Positions 28,761-37,787 of a stretch of DNA of 64,000 nt are shown in pieces. The translations under genes were made by a program, and so were the position numbers. Under the pieces are notes generated by a model that searched no databases, was not told the origin of the DNA, and saw nothing but the letters and a program-made list of their open reading frames with translations. The first letter of the stretch is position 1, and each line of letters begins with the position of its first letter. The DNA is from Fodinicola acaciae. Lineage in GTDB: Bacteria > Actinomycetota > Actinomycetes > Mycobacteriales > HKI-0501. The DNA is taken from NCBI RefSeq assembly GCF_010993745.1, contig NZ_WOTN01000004.1:1302001-1366000 (forward strand), read 5' to 3'.

Positions 28761-29656
28761 TTCGCCGCCATGCCTGGCAGCGCGAAGCGACCGTCCGGGA
28801 GCGGGTCGACCAGTCCGTCGGCGACCAGCCCGTCGAGCGCGCGAGCGCGCTGCGCCGGCTTCGGCCAGACGGTGTCGAGCCGCTCGGCCGGCACCGGCGC
28901 CGCCGACTCGCGCAGCACCGCCATCAGCAGGCCGCGCACCTGCCGGTCGGTGCCGGCGAAGGCCTGCGGTCGCCGCGCCGGCGCGGCGTTGTCCGGACAG
29001 CCGGCCGACCGCCACCGGCAGTCGGCCGCCACCGGACAGTCGGCGCACCGCGGCGTACGCGCGACACAGATCAGCGCTCCGAGTTCCATCACAGACACAG
29101 ACGCGCGAGCGGCCCGTTCCGGTTGTCGGGGCAGGAGGGATTCCAGCCGTGCCAGGTCCGAACCGCTGACATTTCTGGCCGAATCGGCCACGCCGTCCAG
29201 AAACCGGGCCAGCACGCGCCGGACGTTGGTGTCGATGACCGGCACGCGCTGCCGGTATGCGAAAGCGGCCACCGCGTGTGCGGTGTATGTCCCGATGCCT
29301 GGCAGCGCGAGCAAATCCTCGACCGTGCACGGCACCTCACCGCCGTGCCGCTCGACGATGACGCCGGCGCATTCGTGCAGCCGCAGGGCTCGCCGCGGAT
29401 AGCCGAGCCGGCCCCACTCGCGGATCGCCTCGCCGGACGGTGCGGCGGCCAGGTCCGCCGGCGCCGGCCAGCGGGCCAGCCACGACTCGTACACTGGCAG
29501 CACGCGGTTGACCGGCGTCTGCTGCAGCATGATCTCGCTGACCAGCACGGCCCACGGCGACGCGTCCGGCGCACGCCACGGCAGGTCACGGGCTTTCTCG
29601 TCGTACCAGGCCAAAAGTGCGCCGACAGGCAGTCGCGCGGCGGCGGAGGAATTCAT
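28757..29656 (-). CDS. mutY: A/G-specific adenine glycosylase
   Basis: MutY (299 aa) removes adenine opposite 8-oxoguanine. Helix-hairpin-helix LLALPGIGTYTAHAVAAF is followed by catalytic Asp in VIDTNVRRVLARF, and the Fe-S cluster ligands are C-x6-C-x2-C-x5-C in CVARTPRCADCPVAADC. The protein is short; the C-terminal region after the cluster is reduced, as in other actinobacterial MutY. The ATG at 29656 was chosen from several nearby. mutY next to disA and radA matches the mycobacterial order. Confidence 0.93.
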   Translation of the reverse strand: MNSSAAARLPVGALLAWYDEKARDLPWRAPDASPWAVLVSEIMLQQTPVNRVLPVYESWLARWPAPADLAAAPSGEAIREWGRLGYPRRALRLHECAGVIVERHGGEVPCTVEDLLALPGIGTYTAHAVAAFAYRQRVPVIDTNVRRVLARFLDGVADSARNVSGSDLARLESLLPRQPERAARASVSVMELGALICVARTPRCADCPVAADCRWRSAGCPDNAAPARRPQAFAGTDRQVRGLLMAVLRESAAPVPAERLDTVWPKPAQRARALDGLVADGLVDPLPDGRFALPGMAAK

Positions 29657-29724
29657 CGCGATCATCGTCGCACGGCGCGTCCTGCCGCCGTCGGAGGGCA
29701 CGGCGGGTTACCGTGCAAACCACC

Positions 29725-30414
29725 ATGAAACTGACGGTTGGTCCGCTGCCACCCGCCGTCTACTGGCGGCGGAGAGCGTTGGTGGGTGCCGTCCTGCTGG
29801 TCGCGCTCATCACGCTGGCCACCTGTGCTTTCCGCGGCTCGCCGGAAAAACAGACGGCGGCCGTGACCACGCCGACGAAGAAGCCGAGCGCGAGCCCGTC
29901 GCCGTCAGCGTCCCCGACACCGTCGTTGTTGCCGACTCTGTCGGCCACTGCGTCCGCGCCGCCGGTCTCGCCATCGGTACCGCCGTCGCTGCCGCCGTCG
30001 CAGATCGCCGCGCCGGCCGCCTGCTCGGCCGCGGTCGTCCAGGTCAGCGCCGGCCTGGAAACGACCAGGTGGACGGTCGGCAGCAGTCCGCGGCTCAAGC
30101 TGACCGTTGTCAACCACGGCACGGTCGCCTGCCAGGGTGATCTCGGGCCGTCACAGCGCGAATACCGGGTGATGGGTGGCCGCAACTGGGTCTGGTCGTC
30201 GGCCGACTGCAAACCCGACACCGGCACGCAGCCTTCCTTGCTGCAGCCCGGAAAGTCCTACTCGTACGCGTTGACCTGGTCGGGTCTCACGTCCAACCGC
30301 AACTGCGCCGGGCAGCGCACCCGCGTCGGACCCGGCACCTACCAGTTGGTGACGCGGTGGTCGGCGATCCTCAGTCAGCCGGTGACCTTCACCATCGCGG
30401 CCAAGAGCTCCTAA
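29725..30414 (+). CDS. Membrane-anchored extracytoplasmic protein of unknown function
   Basis: The 229-aa protein has an N-terminal transmembrane helix (about residues 15-35), a Pro/Ser/Thr linker of about 60 residues, and a globular domain with Cys residues at the start and end (APAACSAAVVQ..., ...VACQGDLGPSQRE, ADCKP, NRNCAGQ) that could form disulfides. The domain looks like a small beta-sandwich (VGSSPRLKLTVVNHGTVAC). No family is recognised. ATG 29725 is the preferred start, with GTG 29713 possible. It lies between divergent mutY and convergent disA. Confidence 0.7.
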   Translation: MKLTVGPLPPAVYWRRRALVGAVLLVALITLATCAFRGSPEKQTAAVTTPTKKPSASPSPSASPTPSLLPTLSATASAPPVSPSVPPSLPPSQIAAPAACSAAVVQVSAGLETTRWTVGSSPRLKLTVVNHGTVACQGDLGPSQREYRVMGGRNWVWSSADCKPDTGTQPSLLQPGKSYSYALTWSGLTSNRNCAGQRTRVGPGTYQLVTRWSAILSQPVTFTIAAKSS

Positions 30415-30441
30415 GACACGCCTCAGTTCCCCAACAGTCTC

Positions 30442-31518
30442 TTAGACGTACCGTTCCAGGATCGACGACTCGGCGAGTCGCGACAGGCCTTCGCGTACGC
30501 TGCGCGCCCGCGCGTCGCCGACGCCGTCGACGGCCTGCAGGTGGTCGACGGTGGCGCCGAGAAGCCGTTGCAGGCCACCGAAATGCTCCACCAGCCGGTC
30601 GATGACGGTGCCGGGCAGCCGCGGCACCTTGGCCAGCAGCCGATAGCCACGCGGGCTCACCGCCGCCTCCAGCGCGTCCTGAGTCGGCGGAAAGCCGCAG
30701 CAGCGCGCCACCAGGGTCAGGTCGAGCAGGTCGAGGCTGGAGAGCTCGTCGAGGTCGCCGAGCACGTCCTCCGGCTGGCGGGCGCGCCGGCCGGTCGGCA
30801 CGTAGTCGCGGACGATCAGCGTGCGGTCCTCGTCGACGCCGGCCATCAGCTCGTCGAGCTGAAGGGCCAGCAGCCGGCCGTCGATGCCGAGCTCGATCAC
30901 GTAGCCGGAGATCTCGTCGGCGATCCGCCGGACCATCTCCAGCCGCTGCACGACGGCCATCGCGTCGCGCACGGTCACCAGATCCTCGATCTCCAGCGCG
31001 GACAGTGTGCCGGCGACCTCGTCGAGGCGCAGCTTGTAACGCTCGAGGGTGGCCAGCGCCTGGTTGGCGCGGGACAGGATCGCCGCCGACTCGTCCAGCA
31101 CGTATCGCATGCCGGCCACGTACAGGCTGATGATCCGCATCGACTGGCTGACCGACAGCACCGGAAATCCGGTCTGCCGGGCGACCCGCTCGGCCGTGCG
31201 GTGGCGGGTGCCGGACTCCTCGGTCGGGATCGTCGGGTCGGGGACCAGGTGGACGGCGGCGCGTACGATCCGGGTGCCGTCGGTGGACAGCACGACCGCG
31301 CCGTCCATCTTGGCGAGCTCGCGCAGCCGGGTGGCGGCGAACTCGACGTCCATCGGAAATCCGCCCGTGCAAAGGGATTCGACGACCTTGTCGTAACCGA
31401 GCACGATCAGTCCGCCGGTGTTGCCGCGGAGGATCCGCTCCAAACCGTCTCGCAGATCCGTGCCTGGCGCGACGAGACCCAGGGTGGACCGAAGGCGGTC
31501 CTCGCGGTCCGGCGGCAC
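30442..31518 (-). CDS. disA: DNA integrity scanning protein, diadenylate cyclase
   Basis: DisA (358 aa) makes cyclic di-AMP from two ATP while scanning DNA for branched structures. The N-terminal DAC domain has the catalytic DGA (residues 72-74) and RHR (105-107) motifs; a helical spine follows, and the C-terminal helix-hairpin-helix region (about 290-350, [18 protein letters not shown]) binds DNA. The GTG at 31518 gives the normal length. radA follows 129 bp upstream on the same strand, the usual pair. Confidence 0.96.
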   Translation of the reverse strand: MPPDREDRLRSTLGLVAPGTDLRDGLERILRGNTGGLIVLGYDKVVESLCTGGFPMDVEFAATRLRELAKMDGAVVLSTDGTRIVRAAVHLVPDPTIPTEESGTRHRTAERVARQTGFPVLSVSQSMRIISLYVAGMRYVLDESAAILSRANQALATLERYKLRLDEVAGTLSALEIEDLVTVRDAMAVVQRLEMVRRIADEISGYVIELGIDGRLLALQLDELMAGVDEDRTLIVRDYVPTGRRARQPEDVLGDLDELSSLDLLDLTLVARCCGFPPTQDALEAAVSPRGYRLLAKVPRLPGTVIDRLVEHFGGLQRLLGATVDHLQAVDGVGDARARSVREGLSRLAESSILERYV

Positions 31519-31647
31519 ACGACCTCCCCGAGGTGTCGGCGTTGACTGCAAGCATTGTACGTGGTTACGGCGGGGCTGCCCGCTGAGCTGCCGGCCCCTT
31601 GGCGAGGCCGGCACTTTCCGCGCCGGTGGTGGCGGATCGGCGCCGTT

Positions 31648-33036
31648 TCAGCCGGCCCTGACAGGCGCCAGCGGACGCCGGGCCTCCAGTTTCATCGACT
31701 TGACCGCCGCCATCGCCGCTCTCAGGTCGGCGACCGGATAGACGTTCATCTTCGGTGGCAGGTCATCGCAGTCGGCCGGCACCAGAGCATGCCGGAAACC
31801 CAGCCGGTGGGCCTCGGCGAGCCGGCGGCCGGTGCCGCTGACCCGGCGCAGCTCACCGGACAGCCCGACCTCGCCGACCGCGACCAGGTCGGCCGGCAGC
31901 AGGCTCTCGAAGACCGAGGACATCACCGCCATCGCGACCGCGAGGTCCGCCGCCGGCTCGGTGATCCGGTGGCCGCCGACGGTCGCGGTGAACACGTCTT
32001 TCGAGCCCAGTTTGCAGTTGGCGTGGCGCTCGACGACCGCCAACGTCATCGCCGTACGCGCGTGGTCGAGGCCGCTCACCGCGCGCCGCGGATTGGGCAT
32101 GGCCGACTCGGCCGCCAGCGCCTGCACCTCGGCCAGCAGCGGCCGGCGGCCTTCCATGGTGACCGTCACGCAGGTGCCGATGACCGGCTCGTTGTGGCGG
32201 TTGAGGAACAGGCCGGAGGGATCGGGCAGGCCGCGGATGCCGGCGTCGTGCATCTCGAAACAGCCGACCTCGTCGGCCGGGCCGAACCGGTTTTTGACGG
32301 CACGTACCAGGCGCAGCGGTGAATGTTGCTCGCCGGTGAACTGCAGGACGACGTCGACGATGTGCTCGAGCACGCGCGGCCCGGCGATGTTGCCGTCTTT
32401 CGTGACGTGGCCGACCAGAACGACCGCGATGCCGCGGGTCTTGGCGACGGTCGTGAGTGCGCTGGCCACCGCACGCACCTGCGTGACGCCGCCGGCCGCC
32501 GCGTCGACGCCGGGCGCCGCCACGGTCTGCACCGAGTCGAGGATCAGCAGGCCCGGCTGCACCTCGTCGAGGTGGGTCAGCACCGCGGAGAGGTCGGTCT
32601 CGGCGGCCAGATAGAGATCGGGGGACAGCGCGCCGGTGCGCTCGGCGCGCAGCCGCACCTGCGCCGCCGACTCCTCGCCGGTCACCACCAGCGAACGGCC
32701 GCTGCCGGCCGCCGCGTACGCCTGAGCGACCTCCAGCAGCAGCGTCGACTTGCCGACACCCGGCTCGCCGGCCAGCAGGATCACCGCGCCGGGCACCAGG
32801 CCGCTGCCGAGCACACGGTCCAGCTCGCCGACCCCGGTCGGCCTGGCCTTGGCCTCCTCGACGGCGATCTCGGCGATCGGCCGGGCCGGCGCCGAGACCG
32901 GGCCGGCGTTGGGCGTACGCGTCGGCACGGACTCGGTGACCGAGCCCCACGCGCCGCAGTCGGGACAGCGGCCGACCCACTTCGGGACGCTGAAGCCGCA
33001 CTGCTCGCAGTGGAACGCCGGACGCTCTTTCACCAT
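31648..33036 (-). CDS. radA: DNA repair protein RadA (Sms)
   Basis: RadA (462 aa) is a RecA-like ATPase that promotes branch migration in recombination. Its zinc finger is C10-x2-C13...C24-x2-C27, Walker A LAGEPGVGKST (about 88-98), the RadA-specific KNRFG motif at 248-252, and a C-terminal Lon-protease-like domain (about 290-460). The start at 33036 gives MVKERPAFHC; an upstream in-frame ATG lies inside a dispersed-repeat arm and was rejected. Confidence 0.96.
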   Translation of the reverse strand: MVKERPAFHCEQCGFSVPKWVGRCPDCGAWGSVTESVPTRTPNAGPVSAPARPIAEIAVEEAKARPTGVGELDRVLGSGLVPGAVILLAGEPGVGKSTLLLEVAQAYAAAGSGRSLVVTGEESAAQVRLRAERTGALSPDLYLAAETDLSAVLTHLDEVQPGLLILDSVQTVAAPGVDAAAGGVTQVRAVASALTTVAKTRGIAVVLVGHVTKDGNIAGPRVLEHIVDVVLQFTGEQHSPLRLVRAVKNRFGPADEVGCFEMHDAGIRGLPDPSGLFLNRHNEPVIGTCVTVTMEGRRPLLAEVQALAAESAMPNPRRAVSGLDHARTAMTLAVVERHANCKLGSKDVFTATVGGHRITEPAADLAVAMAVMSSVFESLLPADLVAVGEVGLSGELRRVSGTGRRLAEAHRLGFRHALVPADCDDLPPKMNVYPVADLRAAMAAVKSMKLEARRPLAPVRAG

Positions 33037-33107
33037 GTCCGTGACGTTAGCCAGTCCGTACGACAGTCCCGTCCCCGGCACGCTGACGCCACCCCGGCGC
33101 GATGCCC

Positions 33108-33122
33108 GCATGGCCACCATGC
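33108..33122 (+). repeat. Single GCATGG-family repeat arm
   Basis: GCATGGCCACCATGC followed by GTGCGTCC, an unpaired single copy with only its own 6-bp inner palindrome. It lies upstream of radA and 14 bp before repeat element A, an association seen again at two other loci. Confidence 0.7.
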
Positions 33123-33135
33123 GTGCGTCCGCGCG

Positions 33136-33253
33136 ATTATCTGCTACGGCGCGAAACTGTCGTACGTACCCACCAAAATGGCCCCCACCCAGTCCAGGGT
33201 GGGGGGTGGGTCCGCGCGGAAGTTACATAAGTAGCAAAGTTGATCTTGGTCGC
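33136..33253 (+). repeat. 115-bp intergenic element, copy A
   Basis: Starts ATTATCTGCTACGGCGCGAA, has a central hairpin CCCCCACCC/GGGTGGGGG, then TTACATAAGTAG and ends GATCTTGGTCGC. It belongs to a family of five full copies in this window (33.1, 38.3, 41.3, 43.6, 47.7 kb). This copy lies between the radA start and the 3' end of the downstream lipoprotein gene, 64 bp from that stop codon. The G-rich strand has four runs of three or more G. Confidence 0.8.
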
Positions 33254-33316
33254 CGCAACCGACGAACAAGCGCGCGACGCCGGCGTACGGACCGCGGCGT
33301 CACGCGCGAGAGGGCC

Positions 33317-34099
33317 TCAGCCTTCGGCCGGGTGGAAGTCGGAGATCGGAGCGCGCGGCAGCGGCGTCGCCGGGCTGACGAACGGCAGCTTGAACGACGC
33401 GTCGGTGGCGCCGGCGTTCTTGAACGTCAGCGTGACCGGGATCAGCTGTCCGGCGGCGATCTCCTTCTTCAGGCCGGAGAGCACCAGGTGCTGGCAGCCG
33501 GCGACCAGCTGTACGGCGCTGGACGGTGGCACCGGCAGGTCGGCGACCGGCGGACCTGCCGGCTCCGCGGCGGCGGACCCGGATGCCGAGGCCGAGCCGG
33601 ACGGCGATGCCGAGCCGCGCGGCGACGCGGATCCGGACGGCTTCGCCGATCCGGACGGCTTCGCCGAAGCCGAACCCGAAGCCGATGGCGACGCGCTGGT
33701 CAATGCCGAGGCGGTGGCGACACAGCCGACCCCCGGCGGCGTGGCACCGGGTCGCGCCGGCGCCACCGTGACCGAGTCGGCCAGCGGCGAGCTCGCCGAC
33801 ACCAGGCTGTCCGCGGCGTCGGCCGAGTTCACCACCACCATGGTCAGCGGCGCGTTGCCGCCGGCCGGATACGACATGACACCGGCCGCGGAGTCGGCCG
33901 GGAAGTCGACGGCGGCGTCGCGGATGGCGAGCGCGCCGAGGGTGATGTTCAACCCGTCGATGGCCTCGCGCTGGTCGGCGGTCTGGGAGACCTTGCCGGA
34001 GCTGCAGCCGGCCAGTCCGGCGGTCACCGCGAGCAGGCCGGCCGCGGCCATCAGGCCGGCCCGGCTGCCGGCTCGCATGGGCCCAGAACCAACGGTCAC
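33317..34099 (-). CDS. LpqE/PCuAC-like lipoprotein with low-complexity insert
   Basis: The 260-aa protein has a lipoprotein signal (LLAVTAGLAGC, Cys near residue 32), a first domain half ending near PGATPPGVGCVATAS, about 45 residues of Ser/Ala/Lys/Pro repeats (SAKPSGSAKPSGSASPRG), and a second half GCQHLVLSGLKKEIAAGQLIPVTLTFKNAG that resembles the PCuAC copper-chaperone fold. The Met/His copper ligands of classical PCuAC are not obvious. Position between radA and carD matches mycobacterial lpqE. The GTG at 34099 is preferred because GGGAGGA lies 9 nt upstream. Confidence 0.75.
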   Translation of the reverse strand: MTVGSGPMRAGSRAGLMAAAGLLAVTAGLAGCSSGKVSQTADQREAIDGLNITLGALAIRDAAVDFPADSAAGVMSYPAGGNAPLTMVVVNSADAADSLVSASSPLADSVTVAPARPGATPPGVGCVATASALTSASPSASGSASAKPSGSAKPSGSASPRGSASPSGSASASGSAAAEPAGPPVADLPVPPSSAVQLVAGCQHLVLSGLKKEIAAGQLIPVTLTFKNAGATDASFKLPFVSPATPLPRAPISDFHPAEG

Positions 34100-34225
34100 G
34101 ACAACAGTCCTCCCGACTCACCTGCGCCAATCGGGGTCAGACTAATGCGGCCGCCGACCGCCGGCCGCGTTGGGTGGGACTGATGTGACCCCGGCGGGTA
34201 CGTCCAACCGGTAGGATTACACACC

Positions 34226-35002
34226 GTGACCACGGAGAGTTTCGTCGTCGGGGACGAGTTCCACCCCCGTCCGGACTCCGCCGTGCCGATGCACGTACAG
34301 ATCGAGCAGTGGCTCGGCGGCGAGATCGTCGCCGGTCATCTCACGCCCGGTGACCGGCTGCCACCCGAGCGCCAGCTGGCCGCCTCGCTCCAGGTCAGCC
34401 GGATGACGCTGCGCCAGGCGTTGGCCGCGCTGGAGCGGCGCGAGCTGCTGGTGCGTACGGGTGGCCGCAGCGGCGGCACCTTCGTGGCGCAGCCGAAGGT
34501 GGAGTGCGATCTCACCGGACTGACCGGATTCACCGAACAGTTGCGCCGCAGCAACCTGGAGCCAGGCGCTCGGGTCCTCACCGCCGAACGGCTGCCGGCC
34601 ACCGCGGTCGTCGCGTCGGCGCTGAATCTCGACGAGGGCGCCGATGTCTTCGAGATCATCCGCGTACGGCTGGCCAACCGCCGCCCGCTCGCGTTGGAAT
34701 GCTCGTATTTCCCTGCCGCGGTGTGTCCCGACATGCTGTCGCAGCCACTGACCGGTTCGCTTTATGCGCTTTTGACGACGGTGTACGGACAACAGCCAAC
34801 GCGCGCGTTCGAAGCACTCTCACCGGTGATCGCGTCGGCCAACGATGCCGAGGCGTTGGAGATCGAACCGGGTCAGCCGCTGATGATGATCGAGCGCACC
34901 GCGTACGCGCGTTCCGGTCTCGCGCTCGAATACGCGCGCGATCTTTTTCGTGGTGACAGAACGAAAATCACCGTCTGGAGCGGCGGCGAGCCGACCGACT
35001 AG
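34226..35002 (+). CDS. GntR-family regulator with UTRA domain (HutC subfamily)
   Basis: The 258-aa regulator has a GntR winged helix (about residues 20-88, GDRLPPERQLAASLQVSRMTLRQALAAL) and a C-terminal UTRA effector domain (about 105-250). UTRA regulators sense sugar phosphates, amino acids or similar metabolites. Its stop codon is inside the perfect hairpin at 34999-35030, shared with the convergent gene's stop. No obvious target operon adjoins it; it lies alone between the lipoprotein gene and carD. Confidence 0.9.
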   Translation: MTTESFVVGDEFHPRPDSAVPMHVQIEQWLGGEIVAGHLTPGDRLPPERQLAASLQVSRMTLRQALAALERRELLVRTGGRSGGTFVAQPKVECDLTGLTGFTEQLRRSNLEPGARVLTAERLPATAVVASALNLDEGADVFEIIRVRLANRRPLALECSYFPAAVCPDMLSQPLTGSLYALLTTVYGQQPTRAFEALSPVIASANDAEALEIEPGQPLMMIERTAYARSGLALEYARDLFRGDRTKITVWSGGEPTD

Positions 35003-35030
35003 TGTCCCGAGTTCTGACTCGGGACACTAG
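34999..35030. terminator. Bidirectional hairpin containing both stop codons
   Basis: CTAGTGTCCCGAG (34999-35011) and its exact reverse complement (35018-35030) form a 13-bp stem with a 6-nt loop. The TAG of the GntR gene and the TAG of the opposing gene are the two outer ends of the stem, so one palindrome supplies both stop codons and probably ends both transcripts. Confidence 0.85.
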
Positions 35031-35794
35031 GCGAGTGCCGTGATGTCGTCGTGCAGCGCGCTGGCGTCCGTGGCGTCAATGACGATCCGTGCGATGACGC
35101 CGGTGTCGCGTACCAACACGGACGTCGGCTGGCCGGGATGTGAATGCACCGGAAGCGCGCGCGTCAGTGCTGCGGCCGGGTCGGTGAGACCGACGATCCG
35201 GCTCATCGCCAGCTCCGGTACGGCCGGCCGGCGGTGTTCGCCGACGACCAGCAGCTCCAGCCGCGGAGCGGCGGTGGCGTCGATGTATGCCTCGATCACG
35301 GACTGGCAGTCGCACGCGTCGGCCACCAGCAGCACGACCGCCGGCCGGATGCCGCGCAGTGCCACCGCGGAGCCGTCGACCCGGTGCAGTTGCACGTCCG
35401 GCAACAGGCCGCCGGGCAGGCCAGGCGAGGTCGCCGGACGTGCCAGTGGTGCCGCCTGTGGCACGCGCGGCGCGGTCGTCGGCAGCACCGCGATCAGAAG
35501 GGCGGCGATCGACGACACGACGACGAGTACGAGGATCACCAGCGGCCCGGACATTCCGTACCGTTCCCAGCGCCGGCCGCGCAACACCTTCTCCCACCGC
35601 CGGCGGCGGCGCTCGGCCCGGAGCTCGGCACGCACCTGTTCGGCCTCGGCGGCCAGCGCGCTGGCGTCGTCCGGCACCACCAGATCCGACCACTCCGGCG
35701 GCAGCTCCGGCAGCTCGCCGTCCGGCGCGTGCGGGTCGGGCCGGTTGTCTCCGGCCGTGGGGCCGGATTCGTCGTCCGGCCGCTGCGAATCCAT
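35027..35794 (-). CDS. Membrane protein with extracytoplasmic thioredoxin-like domain
   Basis: The 255-aa protein has an acidic/Pro-rich cytoplasmic N-terminus, a basic coil ([26 protein letters not shown]), one transmembrane helix (about residues 82-105) and an outer domain with [20 protein letters not shown], which looks like a thioredoxin-fold strand followed by CDC instead of CxxC. I infer a redox-related fold, but the motif is not canonical. It ends convergently with the GntR gene. Weak relation to any named family. Confidence 0.65.
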   Translation of the reverse strand: MDSQRPDDESGPTAGDNRPDPHAPDGELPELPPEWSDLVVPDDASALAAEAEQVRAELRAERRRRRWEKVLRGRRWERYGMSGPLVILVLVVVSSIAALLIAVLPTTAPRVPQAAPLARPATSPGLPGGLLPDVQLHRVDGSAVALRGIRPAVVLLVADACDCQSVIEAYIDATAAPRLELLVVGEHRRPAVPELAMSRIVGLTDPAAALTRALPVHSHPGQPTSVLVRDTGVIARIVIDATDASALHDDITALA

Positions 35795-36051
35795 TGGCTA
35801 GACACTCCCGGGCACTTGGGATCGGGGCTCATCAAGGCTCATCGTCTACTGTGCGCCGGTCGCGCTCACAAAGCCATAGGCCGCACCGACCGAACGTGGT
35901 CCGGACCCACCTGAGTAGCGTCCCAGCCGGTTTGTCAACCCCTGCGGCACCTAACTTATGGCCTCTGACCTGCGGTGATGCCCTCCACTCGAGTCCCGCC
36001 CCACGGTGCGGGCGTGGTATCCTTGTCAAAGCGAAAGGGGTTCTTAGGCCA

Positions 36052-36534
36052 ATGACTTTCACTGTTGGTGAGACCGTCGTCTATCCGCACCACGGAGCAG
36101 CTCTCATCGAGGCCATTGAGACTCGCGTCATCAAAGGCGAAGAGCGTCAATACCTCGTTCTCAAAGTTGCTCAAGGAGATCTAACCGTCCGCGTCCCCGC
36201 CGAGAACGCCGAATATGTCGGAGTTCGCGAGGTGGTCGGCGAAGAGGGACTCGAGCGCGTGTTCCAGGTGCTGCGTGCCCCGCACACCGAGGAGCCGACC
36301 AACTGGTCTCGCCGCTATAAGGCCAATCTGGAGAAGCTCGCCAGCGGCGACGTGAACAAGGTCGCCGAGGTGGTACGCGATTTGTGGCGCCGCGACAAGG
36401 AACGTGGCCTGTCGGCCGGGGAAAAGCGCATGCTGTCCAAGGCGCGCGAAATCCTGGTCGGCGAATTGGCATTGGCCGAGGGGACCGACAAGGAAAAGGC
36501 CGGCGTGTTGCTGGACGAGGTCCTCGAGTCCTGA
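36052..36534 (+). CDS. carD: RNA polymerase-binding transcription factor CarD
   Basis: CarD (160 aa) stabilises open promoter complexes by binding RNA polymerase beta and the upstream edge of the bubble, and is essential in mycobacteria. It opens with the RNAP-interaction Tudor-like domain [15 protein letters not shown] (residues 3-17) and has the DNA-binding helical domain with the conserved Trp in [24 protein letters not shown] precedes the ATG. A 257-bp upstream gap and a strong terminator make it a single-gene unit. Confidence 0.96.
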   Translation: MTFTVGETVVYPHHGAALIEAIETRVIKGEERQYLVLKVAQGDLTVRVPAENAEYVGVREVVGEEGLERVFQVLRAPHTEEPTNWSRRYKANLEKLASGDVNKVAEVVRDLWRRDKERGLSAGEKRMLSKAREILVGELALAEGTDKEKAGVLLDEVLES

Positions 36535-36552
36535 TTTTCCGTGCGATCAAAG

Positions 36553-36586
36553 AAAGTGGCGGCCATTCTGTGGGCCGCCACTTTTT
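36553..36586 (+). terminator. Intrinsic terminator after carD
   Basis: AAAGTGGCGGCC (36553-36564) pairs perfectly with GGCCGCCACTTT (36573-36584), 8-nt loop, followed by a run of five T. A canonical Rho-independent terminator 18 bp after the carD stop. Confidence 0.95.
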
Positions 36587-36639
36587 CTGTGTCCGGCGGG
36601 TTTCCGGCCGCCAGGAGTTTTCCGCGTTTTGTCGACGAC

Positions 36640-37068
36640 GTGATCGTCCTCGTACGGTCGAGTGACCGGCCGGTTTCGCAGCGCGACGGCGGTGTGAGAA
36701 TTATCCCGATACCGCAAGGCATTTCGCTCGCCGACGCCCTCGCCATCGGAGTGGGCGCGTTGCCTGACGACGTCGACCAGGTGCTGCTCTATGACGGCGA
36801 GGAGCCGTCGGCGGACGCTCTCGAAGTGCTCGATGGTGTCGGCGACGGTTGGTGTGTGGCGCTGGCCGACATGACCGAGACGGTGAAGATCGTCGACGCG
36901 GGTTTGGTCACCGGCACGCTCGACCGCGACACCGTCCTGCGCGTACGCACGCCGCAGGCCGCCACCCGAGCGGCCCTGGCAGCGGTGATCGCGGACGCCG
37001 GTTTTTCTTTTTCCGCAATGCCTTCGCGTGCCGCGCGGCTCGGCATCCCGGTCACGACCGTGCGCTGA
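36640..37068 (+). CDS. Degenerate IspD-like protein lacking the nucleotide-binding loop
   Basis: The 142-aa product (GTG at 36640) resembles the C-terminal two thirds of IspD: DQVLLYDGEEP in place of VHDGARP, ALADMTETVKIVDAGLVTGTLDRDTVLRVRTPQAA in place of the PVTDTVK...ETLDR...VQTPQ segment. The N-terminal GxGxRxG...K loop that binds CTP is absent. The gene is convergent with, and overlaps by 17 bp, the intact ispD. It may be a regulatory or dead paralog, or a decaying duplicate. The start is uncertain; the frame from 36541 runs through the carD terminator. Confidence 0.6.
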   Translation: MIVLVRSSDRPVSQRDGGVRIIPIPQGISLADALAIGVGALPDDVDQVLLYDGEEPSADALEVLDGVGDGWCVALADMTETVKIVDAGLVTGTLDRDTVLRVRTPQAATRAALAAVIADAGFSFSAMPSRAARLGIPVTTVR

Positions 37069-37741
37069 GCAGTTTCTCCGCGACCGGCAGGTCGGCCGGA
37101 TAGGTGACCTTGAGATTGGCCGGATCGCCGGCCACGCAGGCGATCGCCAGGTCGGTGAACGTCTCGACACATGCCGACGTGTCCGTGCCGGCGAAACCGG
37201 CGGCGTCGGCTCGTTCGTACGCGTCGAGAAGCTCGGCGGCGCGAAATGCCTGCGGCGTCTGGACGCGTACGAGAGTGTGCTCCTTCCCGGCCGGTGCCAG
37301 GGTTTCGCGGTCGACCAGATCGGTCACCGGGATCCCGGGGATCGCGCCACCGGTGTCAGCGGCGGCGGTGAGGATCCGGTCGATCAGGTCACGACTCACC
37401 AGCGGCCGAGCGCCGTCGTGGATCGCGACGACATCGATCTCGCCGCCGGCGATCGCCGGTGCGAGGTGGCGCAGGCCGGACAGCTCGCTGGCGTGCCGCG
37501 TGGCACCACCGATGGCCAGCTCCACGTCGATGTCCGGCAGCTCGCCGAGGACGGTGCGCACGTGGTCGTCGTCGGTGGCGCGGGCCACCAGCACGAGCCG
37601 CTTGACCGCGGGCGTACGCGCGAACGCGAGCAATGAGTGCGAGATCACGCTCCGGCCGGCGAGCGGCAGGTAGACCTTGTTGGTCGGCGCGCCGAGCCGC
37701 GTACCGCTGCCGCCGGCCAACACCAGCACCCCTGCCTCCAC
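37052..37741 (-). CDS. ispD: 2-C-methyl-D-erythritol 4-phosphate cytidylyltransferase
   Basis: IspD (229 aa) transfers CMP to MEP in the non-mevalonate isoprenoid pathway. It has LVLAGGSGTRLGAPTNKVYLPLAG at residues 6-29 (CTP loop and Lys), IHDGARPLV, and VRVQTPQAF. The GTG at 37741 puts the family motif at the N-terminus. It is divergent from ispF with 46 bp between starts, an unusual arrangement because ispD and ispF are usually in tandem. Confidence 0.95.
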   Translation of the reverse strand: MEAGVLVLAGGSGTRLGAPTNKVYLPLAGRSVISHSLLAFARTPAVKRLVLVARATDDDHVRTVLGELPDIDVELAIGGATRHASELSGLRHLAPAIAGGEIDVVAIHDGARPLVSRDLIDRILTAAADTGGAIPGIPVTDLVDRETLAPAGKEHTLVRVQTPQAFRAAELLDAYERADAAGFAGTDTSACVETFTDLAIACVAGDPANLKVTYPADLPVAEKLLSARS

Positions 37742-37787
37742 GGTGCCGACCTTAGTGCTCTGATCGGTTGATGCTTTGATCGGTTTC

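Noticed and set aside
33036-33120. Longer radA start at 33120
   Set aside because: The extra codons come from a GCATGG repeat arm and lack a ribosome-binding site; the zinc finger normally starts within ten residues.
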